Shown: positions 35,986 through 45,717, numbered from the stretch's first letter. The stretch: 64,000 bases of DNA from UBA11400 sp964473555 (GCA_964473555.1 CAYYPL010000005.1:124001-188000), one strand, 5' to 3'. Translations and numbers: made by a program. Notes: generated by a model from the sequence alone, not told the origin.

Positions 35986-36896
35986 CGTCTAATCTCTTCA
36001 TCGATGAGTTGGGTATAAAGTGCGGATAGGCGCTGCGTAAGTGGGCCGGGAACTGTCTTGTTCATGGATTTTCCGTCGATTTTGGATACAGGTGTGAGTC
36101 CGCCGAAGGTTCCGGTTACGAAGGCTTCATCGGCTCCATAGACGTCGAAGAGGGAGAAGTTTTTCTGTCGGCATACGATGTCATTAGCCTCGCAAAGCTC
36201 GATGACGTGTCCTCGCGTGATTCCGTTCATGCAGTATTGTCCGGTGGATGTCCATACTTCGTCGCCTTTGACCATGAAGAAGTTGGTTGCATTACAGGTG
36301 GCTACGAATCCATGTGGATCCAGCATCAAGGCTTCATCTGCGCCAGCTTCCAAGGCTTGTATGAGAGCCTGGACTTCGTGCAGTTTACTGTGACAGTTCA
36401 ATCGCGGATCCAGATAGTCTGGCGATCCTCGACGAAATGTTGAGGTGAACAGGGTTACTCCCTTGTCTCGGGTCTCCGGGGACGCCTGTTTGTGCTCTGC
36501 TATGATCACCACGTTCGGTCCGGAAATAGTGAGTCGTGGATCCTGAGATGGCGTTTTTTTGATGCCACGTGTCACCATCACTCTTACATGGATGTGATCC
36601 CGCATGGAATTGGACTCCAAAACAGTGTGGATGTCAGCAATGAGGTCGTCTTGAGTGAAGGGGAGGTGTATTCCAACGACTTTGGCAGCTTGCCAGAGGC
36701 GGTCCAGGTGCTTGCGGACAAACAGAAGTGTCCCACCATGGGTTCGAATGCCTTCCCATACGCCGTCACCGACCAGGTATCCGCTATCGAATACTGAAAT
36801 CCGTGCCTCGTGCCTCGGATAAAGTGTTCCGTTTATAAAAATCTTTACCTCGCTATTGCGAGGATCATCTACTGCGTTGTGTGTCCCTGGAATCAT
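35982..36896 (-). CDS. Class IV aminotransferase (BCAT/D-amino-acid aminotransferase family)
   Basis: 304-aa PLP enzyme. Motifs: VFDSGYLVGDGVWEGIRT, the PLP Lys in LNCHSKLHEVQA, EALMLDPHGFVATCNATNFF and the GITRGHVIELC phosphate-binding segment, and EAFVTGTFGGLTPV. The signatures are intermediate between branched-chain and D-amino-acid aminotransferases. Operon with a sulfotransferase-like gene by a 4-base overlap. Substrate unassigned. Confidence 0.88.
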   Translation of the reverse strand: MIPGTHNAVDDPRNSEVKIFINGTLYPRHEARISVFDSGYLVGDGVWEGIRTHGGTLLFVRKHLDRLWQAAKVVGIHLPFTQDDLIADIHTVLESNSMRDHIHVRVMVTRGIKKTPSQDPRLTISGPNVVIIAEHKQASPETRDKGVTLFTSTFRRGSPDYLDPRLNCHSKLHEVQALIQALEAGADEALMLDPHGFVATCNATNFFMVKGDEVWTSTGQYCMNGITRGHVIELCEANDIVCRQKNFSLFDVYGADEAFVTGTFGGLTPVSKIDGKSMNKTVPGPLTQRLSALYTQLIDEEIRR

Positions 36897-36953
36897 TGTT
36901 GAATTAATCTAATGGCGGTAAATATGGACACAAAGTACTGAAAAAAGTAGAAA

Positions 36954-37859
36954 TTATTTGAGATACCCTTTCAGGCTCAACGCCGGACTCATGATCTTTT
37001 CAAGCTCAGCGAGTTCTAAAGGATCGAGTTCGGATTTTGCCTTGTAGTTTTTGTCGGTTACACCGGCAACGGCAGCTCTGAAATTTGAGTTATCGCTGTA
37101 AGAAAGCCCGATAAAACTCAATATCTCTTTAATGGTTTCCTCTGGTTTGGCTACCAGATTTTCGTAACGGATTTCAAGAAAATTCGAGTCTGAAAAGTAC
37201 TTCTTCTTGTCTTCCTCGACTCTCAGGATGGTATCATTCCAGTATTTGGCGTGGATTTCGCGGACTCGCTCCAAATCATCTAGATCGATATACTTTCTGT
37301 ATATTGGATGGGAGTACTTTTCGAGCTCCTTCTTTTGATAAGACAACGCCACTGACCATCCATTGCGAACCAGATATACAAATTTAGCCTTTGGATACAT
37401 TTCCAGCATCTTTTTGAGCATGAAATTGTTCATGACGGTCTTTTGCAGGAAAATTTTTTTATGGCTGAATCGGAAGTATGCCCCAAACTGTCCTTTGATG
37501 TAGCTTTTCCATCCAAATGGCCAGGAATTGACTGAATAATCAGTATAGGACTCCGGATTTAGCCAAATTGGGTCAACTGGAGGCTGTTTTTCATGATAGG
37601 GATACGCATTAGCGTGCCAGAGTTCATTGGCTTCACCGGGAAAACCGATGATATCGGGATGCTTTTCAAGTAGGCTTTGAAGATACGTTGTGCCACTTCG
37701 TCCCGACCCGACAATAAAAACCGGATGATGTAGCAAAGGCGCCCCAAGCCAGGGCGCCTTTGTAAGTGTTAATCCAATGAGTTTTTTTATCGGGTTCAAA
37801 GTTGAACTTATACTTGGTCCATCAATACTTCCAACGTACGAATGCCTCAATGGCTTCAT
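36954..37859 (-). CDS. Sulfotransferase family protein
   Basis: 301-aa sulfotransferase: 5' phosphosulfate loop GSGRSGTTYLQ, 3' loop FVYLVRNGWSVALSYQKKE, and the FLEIRYENLVAKPEETI segment at the C-terminal third. It transfers sulfate from PAPS to a hydroxyl or amine, often of a glycan or lipid. A long upstream extension of the frame to 38222 is only the shadow of nagB; the start at 37859 is used. It overlaps the NagB-PIG-L gene by 38 bases, so the two are co-transcribed and may act on the same amino sugar (inference). Confidence 0.82.
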   Translation of the reverse strand: MKPLRHSYVGSIDGPSISSTLNPIKKLIGLTLTKAPWLGAPLLHHPVFIVGSGRSGTTYLQSLLEKHPDIIGFPGEANELWHANAYPYHEKQPPVDPIWLNPESYTDYSVNSWPFGWKSYIKGQFGAYFRFSHKKIFLQKTVMNNFMLKKMLEMYPKAKFVYLVRNGWSVALSYQKKELEKYSHPIYRKYIDLDDLERVREIHAKYWNDTILRVEEDKKKYFSDSNFLEIRYENLVAKPEETIKEILSFIGLSYSDNSNFRAAVAGVTDKNYKAKSELDPLELAELEKIMSPALSLKGYLK

Positions 37860-39741
37860 ATTCGGCGAGCCCGAGTTTGTCGTACATCTGAGCCGTACTC
37901 TGGTTTCGGTCTTCGACACGTTCCCAGAATTCGCGTTTGTCGTTGCCCTGGAACATGACGTTGTCCTTTTGGGACTGATGTTTGAAGATGGCACGACGTT
38001 TACGGAGCAGTTCTTCCGGACTGATCGGTACGGCCATTTCGATTTCTTCAATGTCCCACTCATGCCAGGCTCCACGGTACAACCAAACCCAGCAATCCTG
38101 CATCCAGGATTCTTCTTTGAGGTTGTTGACGGCCTGCATGATGGCATCCAAACACACGCGATGGGTTCCGTGCGGATCGGCCAGGTCACCTGCAGCGTAA
38201 ATCTGATGTGGTTTGACTTCACGAATGATGTCTTCGATGATCTTGATATCAGCTGGTCCGAGTGGAGCTTTCTTCACACGGCCGGTTTCATAGAACGGCA
38301 TGTCCAGGAAGTGTACATTTTCATCCGGAATTCCGACATAACGGCAAGCGGCTTTGGCCTCGCCTCTACGGATGATCCCTTTGATGTTCCGAACTGCCGC
38401 GGTGTCGACGGAATCGATTTTTTTGTCGCGAATGGATTCACGGACTTCTTCGAAGAGTTTTTTTGAGGTAGGGTCGCTGAGAGTAAATTTGTCGGCCATA
38501 TCGCTCATGAAATCAGCAAATCGAAGAGCTTCCTCGTCAAATACAGCAATGTTCCCGGAAGTTTGATAGGCAACGTGGACGTCATGTCCCTGGTCTACCA
38601 GACGAATGAACGTACCTCCCATTGAAATCACGTCATCGTCAGGGTGTGGTGAGAATAGCAGTACGCGTTTCGGGAATGGAGTTGCCCGCTCCGGACGATA
38701 CGTGTCGTCGGCGTTTGGCTTTCCACCCGGCCATCCGGTGATGGTGTGCTGAAGTTCGTTGAACACACGGATGTTGATGTTATATGCTGGACCCTGTTCG
38801 GTCAGGAGTTCTCCAAGACCGTTTTCGTTGTAGTCCTCATCTGTGAGCTTTAGCAACGGCTTGTCGATTTTCTTACACAGCCAGACAACAGCGCGACGCA
38901 CGTTAAAACGGTCCCAAGTAATGGAATCAACGAGCCAGGGAGTGCGGTTTTTGGTCAACTGAGAAGCGGCTGCGGCGTCGAGAACGAACAGTGTGTTGGT
39001 ATGTTCTTGCAGGAAGGTAGCAGGTACTTGATCCAGAATAGGTCCTTCCACCGTTTTGCGGATAATGTCTGCTTTTCCATCTCCCCAGGCCATAAGAATG
39101 ATCTTTTTGGCTTTCATGATGGTTCCAACTCCCATGGTTATGGCACGGCGTGGTACATTTTCGAGTCCGAAGAAATCTCCGGATGCGTCCCGTCTGGTCA
39201 CGATATCGAGGGTGACCATACGGGTTCTGGAATCTTTCGTAGATCCGGGTTCGTTGAATCCGATATGACCGGTACGTCCGATACCCAGGATCTGGATATC
39301 CAGTCCGCCGGCTTCCTCGATTTTACGTTCGTATTCCTGGCAGTATTCAAAGACGCTTTCACGAGACAACGTCCCATCCGGAATGTGGATGTTTTCGCGA
39401 GGGATGTCGACGTGATTGAACAGTTGTTCGCCCATAAAACGCACGTAACTTTGCAGGGAGTCGGGTTGCATGGGGAAGTACTCATCCAGGTTGAACGTAA
39501 TCACATTTCGGAAGCTGAGTCCTTCTTTTTTGTGGATTCGGACCAGTTCATCGTATACCCGTGTTGGGGTGGAACCGGTTGCCAGGCCGAGTACCACATG
39601 CTTGTTCTCAGCCTGACGCTGAACGATAAGTTCGGCGATTTCGCGGGCTACTGCTTTGGAGGCATCCAAAGCACTGTCGAAAGTGAGAGTAGGAACCCGC
39701 TCAAACATAGTCTTTTCTGATTGGATCGCTTTTAAGGCCAT
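37822..39741 (-). CDS. nagB: NagB-like domain fused to PIG-L/LmbE deacetylase
   Basis: 639-aa two-domain protein. Residues about 12-300 are the glucosamine-6-phosphate deaminase/isomerase fold (GLATGSTPTRVY; LDEYFP with Asp86; GRTGHIGFNEPGS with His159 and Glu164). The catalytic Asp found before the His in E. coli NagB (Asp141) is Thr157 here, a change characteristic of this fused subgroup. Residues about 355-635 are a PIG-L/LmbE domain with PHPDDD (365-370) and DPHGTH, i.e. Zn-dependent N-deacetylase. Amino-sugar turnover is the likely field; deaminase activity is uncertain. Followed by an overlapping sulfotransferase gene. Confidence 0.9.
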   Translation of the reverse strand: MALKAIQSEKTMFERVPTLTFDSALDASKAVAREIAELIVQRQAENKHVVLGLATGSTPTRVYDELVRIHKKEGLSFRNVITFNLDEYFPMQPDSLQSYVRFMGEQLFNHVDIPRENIHIPDGTLSRESVFEYCQEYERKIEEAGGLDIQILGIGRTGHIGFNEPGSTKDSRTRMVTLDIVTRRDASGDFFGLENVPRRAITMGVGTIMKAKKIILMAWGDGKADIIRKTVEGPILDQVPATFLQEHTNTLFVLDAAAASQLTKNRTPWLVDSITWDRFNVRRAVVWLCKKIDKPLLKLTDEDYNENGLGELLTEQGPAYNINIRVFNELQHTITGWPGGKPNADDTYRPERATPFPKRVLLFSPHPDDDVISMGGTFIRLVDQGHDVHVAYQTSGNIAVFDEEALRFADFMSDMADKFTLSDPTSKKLFEEVRESIRDKKIDSVDTAAVRNIKGIIRRGEAKAACRYVGIPDENVHFLDMPFYETGRVKKAPLGPADIKIIEDIIREVKPHQIYAAGDLADPHGTHRVCLDAIMQAVNNLKEESWMQDCWVWLYRGAWHEWDIEEIEMAVPISPEELLRKRRAIFKHQSQKDNVMFQGNDKREFWERVEDRNQSTAQMYDKLGLAEYEAIEAFVRWKY

Positions 39742-39792
39742 TGTAGTAATGGTTTCTGTAGATATTTCTGTAGATGATGGATGATCAAAACT

Positions 39793-39820
39793 AAGGGGAG
39801 AGGTGACAAACTCCTCTCCC
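39793..39820 (-). terminator. Weak terminator-like hairpin between serA and nagB-like gene
   Basis: GGGAGAGG / CCTCTCCC stem with a 9-base loop followed on the minus strand by a broken T-run. Confidence 0.55.
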
Positions 39821-39839
39821 AGATGTAACTGCGACCGGA

Positions 39840-41432
39840 TTAAACGGCCATTTCAATATAATGCGCAAAATCAACACCTTCCACATCATCAATGACCTGC
39901 AGCTCGTCTTTTGTGAGCTTACGGTCGACGCGGAAAGCGGTGATGGCTTCGGAACCTTTGGTATTTCGTCCAAGGCTTAGCGCTGCGATGTTGATGTCGC
40001 GTGCGGCCATGGCTGAACTCACGGCTGCGAGCATACCAGGTTTGTCGATGTTTTTGTACAGCACAACAATGCCATCGAGGGCCAGTTCAATACCGAATCC
40101 ATCGATTTCAACGATACGGTAGTCGCCTTCACCAAATTGAGTGGCTGCGAAGTCCTTGAAAATGGATTTACCCTGGATTCGGATGCGGATCAGGTCGGAG
40201 TAGGTTTTTGACTCCTTGCTGATGACCTCCTTGACTTTGAGACCGCGGAATTCGGCCAGAAAGCGGGCGTTGATGAGGTTTACGGCCTCGTCTGAGTAGT
40301 TTTTCAGGTATCCTTTGAGCATGGAGTCGGTGAGCACTTCTGCATGCGTGGCACACTTTCCATAATATTCAACCTCGAGGTGATCGGTATTGTCTGGAAC
40401 AACCTGGGCCACAAAGTCACCCAGTTTTTCGGCCAGTTGCAGGTAAGGCTGGACATCCTTGTTCGTGCTAAGGGCAATCGCCTTGCCGTTGAGTGTTCCT
40501 TTGAAACTCTTGAGTTCGAGGGTATCGGCAATCTGGGCTGCGATCTGTTCGGCCACTTTTTCCTGTGCCTCCTCGGTTGAGGCACCTAAGTGTGGAGTAC
40601 ACACTACTTTTGGATGCTTGAGGAGAGCATCGAAGGAGGCATCCGGAGGTTCCACAGAGTAGACATCCAGCGCAACGGCACCAACAATGCCTGAATCCAG
40701 TAATTCAACCAGGTCGGCTTCTTCGAATATGCCACCACGGGCACAGTTGACGAGTCGAACTCCTTTTTTGAGCTTACCAGCATTTGCTTTGGATACCAGT
40801 CCGCGGGTTTTATCGGTAAGTGGGGTATGAACAGTCAGGAAGTCGGCTTTGGCCAAAACTTCGTCAATATCTGCCAGCTGGACACCCAGTTCCTGGGCTT
40901 TTTCGTGGGTAGTGAATGGATCGTAGGCAATCACGTTCATTCCGAATGCGGCCATACGGCTGGCAACGCCTGAACCGATTTTACCGAGACCAATTACGCC
41001 CAGTGTTTTATTATGGAGTTCGGATCCGGTGTACTTTTTACGGTCCCAGGCGCCGTTTTTCAGTGAATTAACCGCATTTGGAATGCTTCGGGCCAGAGAA
41101 AGAATGAGTCCGCAGGTATGTTCTGCGGTGGAAATGGTGTTTCCATCGGGAGTATTCATAACCAGAACACCCATTTTGGTTGCGGTCGGGATGTCGATGT
41201 TATCGACGCCAACACCTGCTCGTCCGACAACCTTCAGATTCGGGGCTGCTTTGAGCAGTGTTTCATTCACTTTGGTGGCACTTCGAACGACAACTCCGTC
41301 GTATTCTTTGATTGCCTGAAGCAATTCTTCGCCAGCTAATTTTGGCGCTTCCACGGCTTCGATGCCGCGCTCATTCAAGATTGTCTTGCAAATGGACTCT
41401 ATGCCGTCCAGCAATAATACTTTGTAAGCCAT
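39840..41432 (-). CDS. serA: D-3-phosphoglycerate dehydrogenase
   Basis: 530-aa long-form PGDH, first step of serine synthesis. N-terminal substrate domain, NAD-binding LGVIGLGKIGSGVASR, catalytic Arg and Glu region and the VCTPHLGAST His segment, then an intervening domain (about 320-450) and a C-terminal ACT domain (about 455-528, ELALDGIVVLYKNIDKPGML) for serine feedback. Full length. In line with engB and purF but with a gap and a terminator-like hairpin after it. Confidence 0.96.
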   Translation of the reverse strand: MAYKVLLLDGIESICKTILNERGIEAVEAPKLAGEELLQAIKEYDGVVVRSATKVNETLLKAAPNLKVVGRAGVGVDNIDIPTATKMGVLVMNTPDGNTISTAEHTCGLILSLARSIPNAVNSLKNGAWDRKKYTGSELHNKTLGVIGLGKIGSGVASRMAAFGMNVIAYDPFTTHEKAQELGVQLADIDEVLAKADFLTVHTPLTDKTRGLVSKANAGKLKKGVRLVNCARGGIFEEADLVELLDSGIVGAVALDVYSVEPPDASFDALLKHPKVVCTPHLGASTEEAQEKVAEQIAAQIADTLELKSFKGTLNGKAIALSTNKDVQPYLQLAEKLGDFVAQVVPDNTDHLEVEYYGKCATHAEVLTDSMLKGYLKNYSDEAVNLINARFLAEFRGLKVKEVISKESKTYSDLIRIRIQGKSIFKDFAATQFGEGDYRIVEIDGFGIELALDGIVVLYKNIDKPGMLAAVSSAMAARDINIAALSLGRNTKGSEAITAFRVDRKLTKDELQVIDDVEGVDFAHYIEMAV

Positions 41433-41459
41433 ATTACCCTAGTTTTAAAAGATGTCTGT

Positions 41460-42065
41460 TTATGAGATGTCGTAATTGTTGTGGATGAAATCCTGGATTA
41501 ACGTCCTAACTTCGTTTATCCCATCTTTCGTTTCTGCGGATGTCAAAATAACAGGGACGTCAATGTTCATGTTATTCAGGTGTTGTTTCATACGAGAAAG
41601 TGACGAAACTTTCTGATTTTTCGTGAGCTTGTCCGATTTTGATAACAGGATTGCAAATGGGAGCTGGTTTTCAGCCAGCCAGAAAATCTGGTCGGTGTCT
41701 AGTTGTCCTGGATTATGCCTGGAATCGACAATAAGCAGGATAAGTTGGAGTGTAGCTCGCTGAGTATAGTATTTTTGAGCTTCTTTTTCCCACAGATCCC
41801 GTTCTTTTTTGGAAACTTTGGCGTACCCATATCCTGGAAGATCAACCAAAAGCCATTTGTCATCAACGTTGAAGTAATTGAATCCGCGTGTTTTTCCGGG
41901 CATATTACTGGTTTTGACCAGTTTTTTGCGGTTAACTACCGCATTGATCATCGACGATTTTCCAACGTTCGATCGACCAGCGAAACAGATTTCGGGAAGC
42001 CCCTCGGGTGGACATGTGGCATAATTTGGAGCGCTTAGTACGAAAGTTGCTGATTGTGGGATCAT
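41460..42065 (-). CDS. engB: Ribosome-biogenesis GTPase EngB (YsxC/YihA)
   Basis: 201-aa GTPase of large-subunit assembly. G1 GRSNVGKSS, G3 DLPGYGYAKV and G4 SKSDKLT are visible, with the conserved GKTRGFNYF switch. Its ATG overlaps the purF stop by one base, so the two are coupled. Confidence 0.95.
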   Translation of the reverse strand: MIPQSATFVLSAPNYATCPPEGLPEICFAGRSNVGKSSMINAVVNRKKLVKTSNMPGKTRGFNYFNVDDKWLLVDLPGYGYAKVSKKERDLWEKEAQKYYTQRATLQLILLIVDSRHNPGQLDTDQIFWLAENQLPFAILLSKSDKLTKNQKVSSLSRMKQHLNNMNIDVPVILTSAETKDGINEVRTLIQDFIHNNYDIS

Positions 42066-43564
42066 CAGATTAACTCGTTCTCCTCTTTTTCCACCCCCGA
42101 CTCTACGGGAACAGGGTAGTTTCCGGTAAAGCAGGCGGTACAGTAGTTCATATCAGAGGAATTGGCCGATTTAACAGCATGTACGAGTCCCTGGGGGGAC
42201 AAATAGTGAAGGGAATCGACACCCAGACTCTGTGCGATTTTCGACACATCACGGTCGTACTGATTGGCAATAAGCTCTTCGGGTGACGGGAAATCCATCC
42301 CGTAATAACACGGTTCGGTGATTGGAGGCGAACTTGCTAAAAAGTGTACCTCAGAGGGATTCGCTTTACGAATCATGTTGACCAAATGGCGCGATGTGGT
42401 ACCCCGAACGATAGAATCGTCTACGATGATAACCGGTCGCCCTTCAAGCACTCCGCGTACCGTATTGAATTTGGTTTTGACTTTAATGTCGCGGGATTCT
42501 TGTCCCGGGGAGATAAACGTACGCCCGACGTAATGATTTCGTATCAGGCCGATTTCGAATCGACAATCTTCACCCATTTTCTGGCACTCACTGGCGTATC
42601 CCAGCGCAGCGGTATTGCTGGAGTCGGGTACGGATATGACGATAGGTTGCTTCTCTGATCCGCCTTTCACAAAGCTGCTGATGGGGTGTTCCATGGCAAG
42701 TTGGCGACCGATACGGCGACGAACTTTGTCCACGTTTTCGCCGAAAATCCGGCTGTCTGGCCGTGAGAAGTACACATATTCGAAGATACAACCGCTTACC
42801 GGGGTTTCAGGTTGACGTGGAATACAATAGGATTTGAGTTCACCAGAGTCGACGCCTTCCTGATCGATCACCAGAATTTCGCCGGGCTCCACATCCCTGA
42901 TGTAATCGATATCCGTGATATCGAAAGCGCAGGTTTCACTGGCAACGAAATAGGCGCCGTCTTTTTTGCCCAGAGCCAGGGGGCGGAATCCGTTGGGGTC
43001 GCGTACGGCGATCAGTTTGTCGTCGGTCAGGATAACCAGGCAGTAGGCTCCGGTTACCTGCGAAACCGCTTCAACAATTTGGTCAATTTGATTGGTTTTG
43101 CGAGAGTGGGAGATGAGATGAAGGATCATCTCGGTGTCGGAAGTACTCTGAAAAAGTACGCCTTCCTCGGTGAATTGTTGTCGAAGTTGACGAGCGTTGG
43201 TCAGATTTCCGTTATGAGCAAGAGCCAGGTTGCCGTCTCGGTAATGCACCCGGAAGGGTTGGATATTCATGGGATTTTTGGAGGACCCGGATGTAGAATA
43301 CCGGTTGTGTCCGATCGCTGAAGTACCCAGAAGTTTATTCGTAAACAGAGATTTGTCGTCGAACACATTCAGTACCAGTCCGAAATCCTTGTGCATCGGC
43401 ATGATCTGAGCTTTGCGTTTGGTGTCGCAATAGGTGGTAACGATTCCGGCAGATTCCTGACCTCGGTGTTGGAGCGCGTGAAGGCCATAATAGGTGAGCA
43501 CGGCGGCTTCGGGATGATTAAATGCTCCGAAAATACCGCAATAATCGTGTGGTTTGTCTGGCAT
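42065..43564 (-). CDS. purF: Amidophosphoribosyltransferase PurF (Fe-S type)
   Basis: 499-aa committed enzyme of purine synthesis: PRPP + glutamine to phosphoribosylamine. Short propeptide MPDKPHDY precedes the nucleophile Cys9 (CGIFGAF); the glutaminase (GHNRYSTSG) and phosphoribosyltransferase (VIIVDDSIVRGTTS) domains are complete. Four cysteines (CIFEYVYF; PCYYGMDF; YCTAC) match the ligands of the B. subtilis-type [4Fe-4S] cluster, which is lacking in E. coli PurF. Coupled to engB. Divergent from a two-component system. Confidence 0.97.
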   Translation of the reverse strand: MPDKPHDYCGIFGAFNHPEAAVLTYYGLHALQHRGQESAGIVTTYCDTKRKAQIMPMHKDFGLVLNVFDDKSLFTNKLLGTSAIGHNRYSTSGSSKNPMNIQPFRVHYRDGNLALAHNGNLTNARQLRQQFTEEGVLFQSTSDTEMILHLISHSRKTNQIDQIVEAVSQVTGAYCLVILTDDKLIAVRDPNGFRPLALGKKDGAYFVASETCAFDITDIDYIRDVEPGEILVIDQEGVDSGELKSYCIPRQPETPVSGCIFEYVYFSRPDSRIFGENVDKVRRRIGRQLAMEHPISSFVKGGSEKQPIVISVPDSSNTAALGYASECQKMGEDCRFEIGLIRNHYVGRTFISPGQESRDIKVKTKFNTVRGVLEGRPVIIVDDSIVRGTTSRHLVNMIRKANPSEVHFLASSPPITEPCYYGMDFPSPEELIANQYDRDVSKIAQSLGVDSLHYLSPQGLVHAVKSANSSDMNYCTACFTGNYPVPVESGVEKEENELI

Positions 43565-43637
43565 GGAACGGATAAATGGGTTTCGCTGCAGTGAGCGCGA
43601 AAATTACAAAAACCCTGAACGAGATGAAACTTATATT

Positions 43638-43681
43638 AGTACTTCGTGGAGAGTACTTCGTGGAGAGTACTTCGTGGAGAG
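43638..43681. repeat. 14-base tandem repeat, three copies (locus G)
   Basis: Three perfect copies of AGTACTTCGTGGAG in the 140-base divergent spacer between purF and the response regulator. The unit is 2 x 7 bases, and its reverse complement closely matches the CTCC...CGAAG...CTCTCC tract at 57307-57327. Confidence 0.9.
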
Positions 43682-43704
43682 GTTGAAACTTTGTAGATTT
43701 GTAT

Positions 43705-44385
43705 ATGAAGATTTTTGTCATTGAAGATCAGATCCCGTTGCTTCGGCAGATATCCAGATTGATGGAGGCAGAAGGCTACGTCTGTGAGACATCCCACACC
43801 TATCAGGCTGCCCGCGATAAACTTGGGGTTCATACGTACGATTTGCTCATTGTGGATGTGAATCTGCCCGGTGGATCGGGTCTTGAACTGATTCGTTACA
43901 TCAAGAAAGAGCAACCAAAAACTGCTGTGATCGTCATTTCTGCCCGAGACTCGCTGGCGAACAAAATAGAAGGTCTTGAACTTGGAGCCGACGATTACAT
44001 CACCAAGCCTTTTGAAATGGCTGAGTTACTGGCCAGGGTAAAGTCGGTGTTGCGCAGGTATTTTTTCAAAGGGGAATCGAATATTCGGTTTGGTCAGATC
44101 GTTCTGGATCCGGATAAGCAGACCGTTACTGCAGCAGGTATCTTACTGGATTTAACGCGCACTGAATACAAAATCTTGCTTTTTTTCTTCTCAAATCCAG
44201 GAAGAGTGTTAACCCGTGAAGGAATGGCCGAACATGTTTGGGGCGACCACATGGATCTGGCCGATTCGTTTGATTTCATTTATTCGCACATCAAAAACCT
44301 AAGGAAGAAAATCCGCGATACGGGAGTTTCTGATCCGATCAAGGTGGTATATGGAGTGGGGTATAAACTGATGGATATGGGCTAA
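43705..44385 (+). CDS. OmpR-family response regulator
   Basis: 226-aa regulator. Receiver domain with acidic pair Glu7-Asp8, phospho-acceptor Asp51 (IVDVNLPGG), Thr/Ser switch and Lys101 (YITKPFE); winged-helix effector domain (about 130-225, VLTREGMAEHVWG, VYGVGYKL). Start at ATG 43705; an upstream TTG two codons earlier is not needed. The kinase gene starts 2 bases after its stop. Signal and targets unknown. Confidence 0.93.
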   Translation: MKIFVIEDQIPLLRQISRLMEAEGYVCETSHTYQAARDKLGVHTYDLLIVDVNLPGGSGLELIRYIKKEQPKTAVIVISARDSLANKIEGLELGADDYITKPFEMAELLARVKSVLRRYFFKGESNIRFGQIVLDPDKQTVTAAGILLDLTRTEYKILLFFFSNPGRVLTREGMAEHVWGDHMDLADSFDFIYSHIKNLRKKIRDTGVSDPIKVVYGVGYKLMDMG

Positions 44386-44387
44386 CG

Positions 44388-45638
44388 ATGAAACTCACCA
44401 GAAAAACGATTCAATGGACCGGATTGACGCTCTTCCCAGTGACATTACTCGGCGGATTCCTCATTTACCTGGTCTTATCGAGTATTACCTATTCGGAAGC
44501 GGATGAATATCTTACCTTCGAGATGCAGCGTATACAGAGATATTACGGTCTGTACCAGGAGTTGCCCGAAGTATTCAAGGTAAACAGAGTATATGCGGAT
44601 ACGGTCTTCTCAAAGCCATTTTTTTCAGATACCAAGGTCACTGATCCATTGAGTGGTGAAGTCATTGACTACAGAGAACTCCGGTTTTCGCTGTTCAATC
44701 GTACAAATGTGAACGATGTGATTACCATATCACTCAGACAGGTATTGATTGGCAGAGAAGATCTTGTGAGGAGTTCCATTTATATCGTCCTGGGAATTTT
44801 GGGGATGTTCTCGATTTCTGTCCTGCTGGTACTCAATATCGTAACGGGAAAAATATGGGCACCTTTCTTTGATACGCTGAACAAAATCAGGGGGTTTGAT
44901 GTGCAGAAGAAGATTCCGGAGTTTCCCGACACCGACATCGATGAGTTTCGTCAGCTGAACAAGACGGTATCAAAAATGATCCTGAAGCTTGTTGGTGACT
45001 ACCAGAGAACCAAGGAATTCAACGAAAATGCTGCACATGAGCTTCAAACGCAGCTCGCCTTGATCAGATCTGCCCATGAGGAATTGCTGAACTCCCTTCC
45101 ATCAGATTCTGTATGGATTCAGGAAGCGGGAAAAGCCCATGCTGCAGCTTCAAAACTTGCACACATTCAGAAATCATTGCTGCTTCTATCTAAAATCAGT
45201 AACAAGGAATTCGTGCAAAAATCCAAGATCGATCTCAAAGAGGTGATTCTTTCGGCACTCACTGATTTTCAGGAAGCAGCATCGATGCGTGGGATCGAAA
45301 TAGAACTTGACCTGGAGCCGGTGATTGTGCATATAGATGAGGGGCTTGCGCATGTACTGGTTACAAACCTTATCAAGAACGCAGTTAAACACAACATCAG
45401 AAATGGGTTTATACAAATCAAACTCACCCAGAAAAAAATGTCTATAAAAAATTCGGGGGAGTCTTTTGAAGGTGAACCCGCCGAGCTTATCAACAGATTC
45501 AAGGTGGGTTCTGACGGGGGGCTGGGTTTAGGGTTGGCCATTGCAGATCAGATATGTGAGGTTTACGGCTACAAACTTAGGTACATCATTCATGATATCA
45601 ATCATGAAGTACAAATCGATTTGGATGCTACCACATAA
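44388..45638 (+). CDS. Sensor histidine kinase
   Basis: 416-aa membrane kinase partner of the preceding regulator. Two membrane segments (about 11-33 and 131-151) enclose a periplasmic sensor of about 97 residues. H-box NAAHELQTQL with His217 (Pro of the usual HELRTPL replaced), N-box NLIKNAVKHN, and G-box GGLGLGLAI; the D-box is degenerate. Stimulus unknown; the extracytoplasmic domain has no recognised family. Confidence 0.92.
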   Translation: MKLTRKTIQWTGLTLFPVTLLGGFLIYLVLSSITYSEADEYLTFEMQRIQRYYGLYQELPEVFKVNRVYADTVFSKPFFSDTKVTDPLSGEVIDYRELRFSLFNRTNVNDVITISLRQVLIGREDLVRSSIYIVLGILGMFSISVLLVLNIVTGKIWAPFFDTLNKIRGFDVQKKIPEFPDTDIDEFRQLNKTVSKMILKLVGDYQRTKEFNENAAHELQTQLALIRSAHEELLNSLPSDSVWIQEAGKAHAAASKLAHIQKSLLLLSKISNKEFVQKSKIDLKEVILSALTDFQEAASMRGIEIELDLEPVIVHIDEGLAHVLVTNLIKNAVKHNIRNGFIQIKLTQKKMSIKNSGESFEGEPAELINRFKVGSDGGLGLGLAIADQICEVYGYKLRYIIHDINHEVQIDLDATT

Positions 45639-45717
45639 GGCACAGCATGATTACGTCTATTACTTGCTAATCCAAAATCTCTACAGATTCTGTGCCTAAG
45701 TTAGCTGAACGGGGGTA

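Noticed and set aside
37860..38222. Long N-terminal extension of the sulfotransferase frame
   Set aside because: Its translation is the out-of-frame shadow of the nagB-like gene; the ATG at 37859 fits.
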